Shown piece after piece: positions 60,016-64,000 of a stretch of DNA of 64,000 nt. Position 1 is the stretch's first letter. Every line of letters begins with the position of its first letter. A program made the translations under genes and the position numbers. The notes under the pieces were generated by a model, which worked only from the letters and a program-made list of their open reading frames with translations, was not told the DNA's origin and did no database searches. The DNA is from JAVEDQ01 sp963783105. GTDB taxonomy: Bacteria > Actinomycetota > Actinomycetes > Frankiales > Frankiaceae. The stretch spans positions 186,001-250,000 of the forward strand of contig CAWAMI010000002.1 in the NCBI GenBank assembly GCA_963783105.1, in the 5' to 3' direction.

Positions 60016-60027
60016 TGACAGTTGTCA
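60016..60027. promoter_or_regulatory. Short palindrome in the divergent promoter region
   Basis: TGACA-GT-TGTCA lies between the ABC operon (minus strand) and the cysteine-rich gene (plus strand). It could be bound by the NarL-type regulator. Weak call; arms are only five bases. Confidence 0.3.
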
Positions 60028-60085
60028 GGAGCGCGAGGGCACCGGCCGGACCGCCACGATCCGCGGGTCGGTAGCCTGCCGCTTC

Positions 60086-60847
60086 GTGAGCGCCCGCGAG
60101 TGGATCGTCTTCCCCGATCCGGCCGACCCCCAGCACGAGATCCGCGCCGACCTGACCTGGCTGCTGTCCAGCTGGACCTGCATCTTCGGGCGCGGCTGCC
60201 GGGGCATCAACGCGGAGCGCCCCGGCGACGCCTGTTGCACCCACGGCGCGTACTTCGTCGACACCGACGACGAGAAGCGGGTGAAGAAGTACGCCAAGCG
60301 GCTGACGCCCGAGACGTGGGAGCGGTACGGCACCCGCTCGCTGGTGGTGACGGACGAGCTCGACGGGGAGCCGGCGCGCAAGACCCGCGTCGTCGACGAC
60401 GTCTGCGTCTTCTTCAACCGGGCGCCGGGCCCCGACTACGGCTGCTCGTTGCACCACCTCGCCGAACGGGAGGGCCTGTCCATCCTCGAGACGAAGCCCG
60501 AGGTCTGCTGGCAGGTGCCGGTGCGCCGCGAGTGGGAGGACCTCGGCGACGAGCGCAGCCGCACCACCCTCACCGAGTTCGACCGGGCCGCGTGGGGCGA
60601 GGGCGGCGCGGACCTGTCGTGGTGGTGCAGCGCCTCGGCGAGCGCGCACTCGGGCGGCGCGGACAGCACCCACGACGGCCTCGCCGCCCCGGACGTGCCG
60701 GGACGGGCGACCCCGATGGTGCGGACCTACGAGCAGGAACTGCGCGCGCTGATCGGTGACTCCGCCTACGAGGAGCTCGACCGGCTGTGCGAGCTGCGCC
60801 TCTCCCAGGGCGGGACGATCGAGCCGCTCCCGCTCGTCGAGCCCTGA
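60086..60847 (+). CDS. Cysteine-rich conserved protein (YkgJ-like metal-binding)
   Basis: This is a 253-residue soluble protein. Cysteines fall in patterns CIFGRGCRGI, GDACCTHGAYF, VDDVCVFFNRAPG, YGCSLHHLAERE and PEVCWQVPVRRE, with nearby His residues. The layout resembles zinc/iron-chelating YkgJ-type proteins; the role is unknown. Relatives occur near gpm and mshA in other actinobacteria, as far as I recall. GTG 60086 has TAGCCT at 60072-60077, fitting a leaderless start. Confidence 0.7.
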   Translation: MSAREWIVFPDPADPQHEIRADLTWLLSSWTCIFGRGCRGINAERPGDACCTHGAYFVDTDDEKRVKKYAKRLTPETWERYGTRSLVVTDELDGEPARKTRVVDDVCVFFNRAPGPDYGCSLHHLAEREGLSILETKPEVCWQVPVRREWEDLGDERSRTTLTEFDRAAWGEGGADLSWWCSASASAHSGGADSTHDGLAAPDVPGRATPMVRTYEQELRALIGDSAYEELDRLCELRLSQGGTIEPLPLVEP

Positions 60848-60903
60848 CCCGCACCCCACATTCCGCACCCCGCCGCACCCCCACCCGGGCGCACCACCTC
60901 AGG

Positions 60904-60953
60904 CGATTGCGTAAGGACACGCCGACGTCTGTTGGCGTGTCCTTACGCAATCG
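60904..60953. repeat. 20-bp perfect inverted repeat
   Basis: CGATTGCGTAAGGACACGCC (60904-60923) is mirrored exactly at 60934-60953 around a 10-base spacer, with up to three more pairs inside. It is much less GC-rich than the terminators in this window. It lies between convergent genes, so it may act as a terminator, but the long perfect arms also fit a mobile palindromic repeat. Confidence 0.88.
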
Positions 60954-60996
60954 AGGTTAGGGGCGGGTCGGCGAGCCGTATGTCGGAGGTCGTGCG

Positions 60997-61761
60997 CTAC
61001 TTCTTGCCGCCCTGCGACGCCACGGCCGCGCTCTTCTCCCGCGCCAGGTCCTCGTCGAGGTAGGTGCCGGAGACGCCGAGCGCCTCGTCGAACGTCCCGG
61101 TGGGCTTCAGGTCGTCGTCGAGGTCGTAGCGCAGCGGGATGCCGGTCGGGATGTTCAGACCGCTGATGTCGTCGTCGCCGATGCCGTCGAGGTGCTTCAC
61201 CAGCGCCCGCAGCGAGTTACCGTGCGCCGCGACCAGCACGGTCAGCCCGGCGCGCAGGTCCGGCACGATGCCGTCGTACCAGTACGGGAGCATCCGCTCG
61301 AGGACGTCCTTCAGGCACTCCGTGGCCGGCACCAGGTCCGAGGGCAACTGGTCGTAGCGCTCGTCCACGCCGGATTCCTGGTCGTCGGCGATCGGCGGCG
61401 GCGGGGTGTCGTACGAGCGGCGCCAGAGCTGGAACTGCTCCTCGCCGTACTTCTCCCGCGTCTCGCCCTTGTCGAGGCCCTGCAGCGCGCCGTAGTGCCG
61501 CTCGTTGAGCCGCCACGACCGCCGCACCGGCACCCACGTCCGCCCGCACTGTTCGAGCGCCAGCGTCGAGGTGCGGATCGCCCGGGTCAGCAGCGAGGTG
61601 TGCACGACGTCCGGTAGCAGCGACTGCTCGGCGAGCAGGCTTCCGCCGCGACGGGCCTCGGAGACCCCGTCGTCGGACAGGTCGACGTCCACCCAGCCGG
61701 TGAACAGGTTCTTCTTGTTCCAGTCGGATTCACCATGACGGAGCAGGACGAGCGTCGGCAT
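60997..61761 (-). CDS. gpmA: 2,3-bisphosphoglycerate-dependent phosphoglycerate mutase
   Basis: This is a 254-residue glycolytic enzyme. The catalytic His is in LVLLRHGESDWNKKNLFTGW; other motifs are SLLTRAIRTSTLALEQ, WRLNERHYGALQGLDK and the second His in LVAAHGNSLRALVKHLDG. Full length for the family, including the C-terminal tail that closes over the site. Neighbour of ybjN and mshA, as in M. tuberculosis (gpm1, Rv0489). Confidence 0.97.
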   Translation of the reverse strand: MPTLVLLRHGESDWNKKNLFTGWVDVDLSDDGVSEARRGGSLLAEQSLLPDVVHTSLLTRAIRTSTLALEQCGRTWVPVRRSWRLNERHYGALQGLDKGETREKYGEEQFQLWRRSYDTPPPPIADDQESGVDERYDQLPSDLVPATECLKDVLERMLPYWYDGIVPDLRAGLTVLVAAHGNSLRALVKHLDGIGDDDISGLNIPTGIPLRYDLDDDLKPTGTFDEALGVSGTYLDEDLAREKSAAVASQGGKK

Positions 61762-61812
61762 GGCGCACAGTCTGCCGGAGGCCCCCCGCGGGCCCTCGTA
61801 TCGGCTGGTTCT

Positions 61813-62355
61813 CTAGGACCGATTCGGCAGGCCGGCGCCGCCGAGCAGCCCCTCGGGCGGCTTCCCGCCGGCCTCCCGGGCGAGCTTGGCCCGCCAGGTG
61901 CGCTCCCGTTCGATGGCCCCCTTGAAGCCGAGCATCAGCGCCGGGTCGAAGTTCTCGTCGGCGTAGGTGCGGACCGAGCCGAGGATGCGGTCGACCTCGT
62001 CCGCCGTGATCGCCTGCAGCGGCAGACGCCCGGTGAGGTAGACGTCGCCCAGCCGGTCGATGGAGAAGTGCACCGCGTAGGTGCGGGCGTTGCGGCCGAG
62101 CAGGAAACCGTAGGTGCCGCCCTCGTTCTCGGCCGGCTTGCGCATGAAGAACGCCTCGACCAGCAGGCTGAAGTCCTGCACGACCAGCCAGGTCATCGTC
62201 GCGAGCTTGTGCTCACCCTCGAGCTTGACGAGGAAGGCGCCCTCCTCGACGTGCTCGTAGGAGACGCCGAGATCGTCGAGCACTCCCTTCAACACGCCGT
62301 CCAGCCGTGCCCGCTCCTGCGGGTCGAGGGTTCCGGCGTGCTGCGGCGCGGCCAT
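61813..62355 (-). CDS. YbjN domain-containing protein
   Basis: This is a 180-residue protein with a YbjN/type-III-secretion-chaperone-like fold: LDDLGVSYEHVEEGAFLVKL, HKLATMTWLVVQDFSLLVEA and FFMRKPAENEGGTYGFLLGR, then VHFSIDRLGDVYLTGRLPL. Such proteins are thought to assist other proteins; no specific role is known. M. tuberculosis has one at the same place (Rv0487). ATG 62355 has GGAGG upstream. It lies 80 bp downstream of mshA on the same strand. Confidence 0.88.
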   Translation of the reverse strand: MAAPQHAGTLDPQERARLDGVLKGVLDDLGVSYEHVEEGAFLVKLEGEHKLATMTWLVVQDFSLLVEAFFMRKPAENEGGTYGFLLGRNARTYAVHFSIDRLGDVYLTGRLPLQAITADEVDRILGSVRTYADENFDPALMLGFKGAIERERTWRAKLAREAGGKPPEGLLGGAGLPNRS

Positions 62356-62435
62356 GTGGTTCCTCCGGACTCGGACTTCTCTCGAACGAACTCGAACCGG
62401 CACGTCCGTACGCGCCGGACCCCCTCGTGCGCATG

Positions 62436-63836
62436 CTAGGCCAGGGCCGCGAGGCTCCCGTCCTCGCTGTCGGCGATCGCGGCCGCGTAGCTGTCGAGCA
62501 CCCCGCGGGCGGTGGCGGCCCAGCCGAAGCTCGCGGCGTGCTCGACGGCGGCCTCCGCCAGCCGTGCCCGCAGCCGGGGCTCGCCGACGACGCGGGCCAG
62601 CGCCTTGGACCAGATCTCGGGGTCGTGCCCGTCGACGAGCAGGCCGCTGACCTCGTCGCGCACGGCCGTCCGCAGGCCGCCGACCGCGGCGGCGACGACC
62701 GGCGTCCCGCAGGCCTGCGCCTCGAGCGCGACGAGCCCGAAGCTCTCGTTGTGGCTCGGGACGACGACCGCGGTCGCGGCCCGGTACCAGTCCGCGAGCT
62801 GTTCGTGCGCCACCGGCGGCTCGAAGCGGACGACGTCGTCGATGGCCAGCTCGCGGGCCAGCGCCGCCAGCTCGCGCGGGGTGTCGAGGCCCGTGCCGCT
62901 GGGCCCGCCGAGCACGGCGACCGTCAGGTCGTCCCGGCGCTCCGGCTCGCGACGCAGCAGGTCGGCGACCCCCCGGAGCAGCACATCGGGCGCCTTCAGC
63001 GGCTGAAGACGCCCGACGAACAGGAGCAGGTCGTGCTCGGGCGGCACGCCGATCCGGGTCCGCGCCGCCGACGCCTCACCCGGCCGGAAGACCTCGAGGT
63101 CGACGCCCGGCGCGACGACGTCCACCGACGTCGGCGCGGCCTCGTAGAGGTCGATCAGCTCACGTGCCTCGGCGGGCGTCGACGCGATCAGCCGGGTCGA
63201 CGCGTCGACCACCTGCTGTTCGCCGATGACGCGGACGAGCGGCTCGGGGGTGTCGCCCTCGGCCAACGCGGCGTTCTTGACCTTGGCGAGCGTGTGGGCG
63301 GTGTGCACCAGGGGGACGCCCCAGCGCTCGGCGGCGACCCAGCCGACCTGGCCGGACAGCCAGTAGTGCGAGTGCACGAGGTCGTACCAGCCGGGCTCGT
63401 GCGCGGCCTCGACGCGGAGCAGCCCCGCGGTGAACGCGCACATCTGGGCCGGGAGGTCGGCCTTGCCGAGCCCCTCGTAGGGGCCGGCGGTCACGTGCCG
63501 CACGAGGACGCCGTCGTCGAGCCGGACGACCGGCGGCAGGCCGCTGCGGGTGGCTCGGGTGAAGATCTCGACCTCGATGCCGAGGGCGGCGAGCTGCCGG
63601 CTCGTCTCCACGACGTAGACGTTCATGCCGCCGGCGTCGCCCGTGCCGGGCTGGTCGAGCGGGGAGGTGTGCACCGAGAGCATGGCGATGCGCCGCGGCA
63701 GCGGCGTCCCCCACCGCTGCTCGGCGACCTGCCGCGAGCGCCCCGCGGCACGCAGGGTGGAGGCCGGGTCGCGCCGGGGCGCCGAGGACGCGCGGACACC
63801 GGACGCACGAGCGGTCCGGCGGATCAACGCGACCAC
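62436..63836 (-). CDS. mshA: D-inositol-3-phosphate glycosyltransferase (mycothiol synthesis)
   Basis: This is a 466-residue GT-B enzyme that starts mycothiol synthesis by adding GlcNAc to inositol-1-phosphate. Motifs: SVHTSPLDQPGTGDAGGMNV, HSHYWLSGQVGWVAAERWG, GVDLEVFRPGE, LLLFVGRLQPLKAPDVLLRG and PSHNESFGLVALEAQACGTPVV (split as HNESFGLVALEAQ). GTG 63836 has GGAGG nine bases upstream and is preferred over GTG 63884. It makes a thiol used mainly by actinobacteria and thus supports the taxonomic call. Confidence 0.95.
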   Translation of the reverse strand: MVALIRRTARASGVRASSAPRRDPASTLRAAGRSRQVAEQRWGTPLPRRIAMLSVHTSPLDQPGTGDAGGMNVYVVETSRQLAALGIEVEIFTRATRSGLPPVVRLDDGVLVRHVTAGPYEGLGKADLPAQMCAFTAGLLRVEAAHEPGWYDLVHSHYWLSGQVGWVAAERWGVPLVHTAHTLAKVKNAALAEGDTPEPLVRVIGEQQVVDASTRLIASTPAEARELIDLYEAAPTSVDVVAPGVDLEVFRPGEASAARTRIGVPPEHDLLLFVGRLQPLKAPDVLLRGVADLLRREPERRDDLTVAVLGGPSGTGLDTPRELAALARELAIDDVVRFEPPVAHEQLADWYRAATAVVVPSHNESFGLVALEAQACGTPVVAAAVGGLRTAVRDEVSGLLVDGHDPEIWSKALARVVGEPRLRARLAEAAVEHAASFGWAATARGVLDSYAAAIADSEDGSLAALA

Positions 63837-64000
63837 GCGGATGTACCTCCGGGCTTCGGATGACAGGGGCGGTACCGGGCGCAACAGGTGCCACCGGGGG
63901 AACTCGACGGCCCGTCGGGCCAGGCTCGGACGACCTGCCGCGCGGGTGGCTCGGGTGCGGAGAACGCCGCCCCGTCCCTCACCATCCTGCCAGCCCTAAC
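63837..64000. other. Partial upstream region of mshA
   Basis: The last 164 bases include the mshA ribosome site (GGAGG, complement near 63846) and presumed promoter. No other gene was recognised before the window ends. Confidence 0.5.

Overview
The window is very GC-rich, uses GTG starts freely and joins genes with 4-base stop/start overlaps. It carries actinobacterial marker genes: mshA, a bldN/rsbN pair, bS22, DUF4229, DUF4190, FasR-type control of fab genes, and Rex beside hemA. This points to an actinomycete of the Streptomyces/Frankia/Acidothermus/Geodermatophilus breadth; I cannot name the genus. No rRNA, tRNA, CRISPR array, transposase or phage module was found.

Layout. Positions 1-5953 hold a minus-strand respiratory array: a probable aminofutalosine deaminase, menG, menJ, nuoA, nuoB, nuoC and the start of nuoD. 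A Rex-type operator lies between menG and menJ. Positions 5951-7022 hold a PD-(D/E)XK (DUF559) protein flanked by two 40-bp near-identical palindromic repeats. Positions 7050-19893 are a mixed accessory and housekeeping stretch: a GYGQ-repeat membrane protein, a TrxB-like ferredoxin reductase, a lone receiver protein, a GH25 lysozyme lipoprotein, a two-gene dehydrogenase-like/membrane operon behind a palindrome, fructosamine kinase, a tyrosine phosphatase, an SDR, a P-loop kinase, a sigma-region-4-like protein, a TrmH methyltransferase and PhoX.

Positions 19990-32234 run, on the minus strand, hemL - histidine phosphatase - fasR - fabD - fabH - acpP - fabF - fabI - resA - ccdA - resB - ccsB. 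A fatty-acid-synthesis cassette therefore sits inside a haem/cytochrome c maturation array. Positions 32323-33620 are an ECF sigma/anti-sigma pair. Positions 33650-39585 are rex-hemA-hemC-hemD-hemB with every junction overlapped. Positions 39770-44067 hold glutaredoxin, an acyl-CoA ligase and a class A PBP homologue that appears to have lost both active sites. Divergent from it are bldN, rsbN and a HAD-IB hydrolase (44283-47987).

Positions 48080-55758 carry a conserved core: acyltransferase, epimerase, bS22, a phosphatase-like protein, an HDAC-like protein, proC, a sugar-phosphate isomerase-like protein and ppx. Positions 55770-59956 hold a decayed glycosyltransferase remnant followed by an ABC transporter/DesK-NarL two-component operon. 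Positions 60086-64000 end with a cysteine-rich protein, a 20-bp perfect palindrome, gpmA, a YbjN protein and mshA.

Themes. Genes for quinone, NADH dehydrogenase, haem and cytochrome c maturation dominate, and the Rex regulator and a likely Rex site occur in the same window. Short tandem duplications at gene ends or junctions are strikingly common. The most novel-looking items are the repeat-flanked DUF559 gene, the degenerate PBP beside bldN, and the dehydrogenase-like/membrane pair behind a 22-bp operator.
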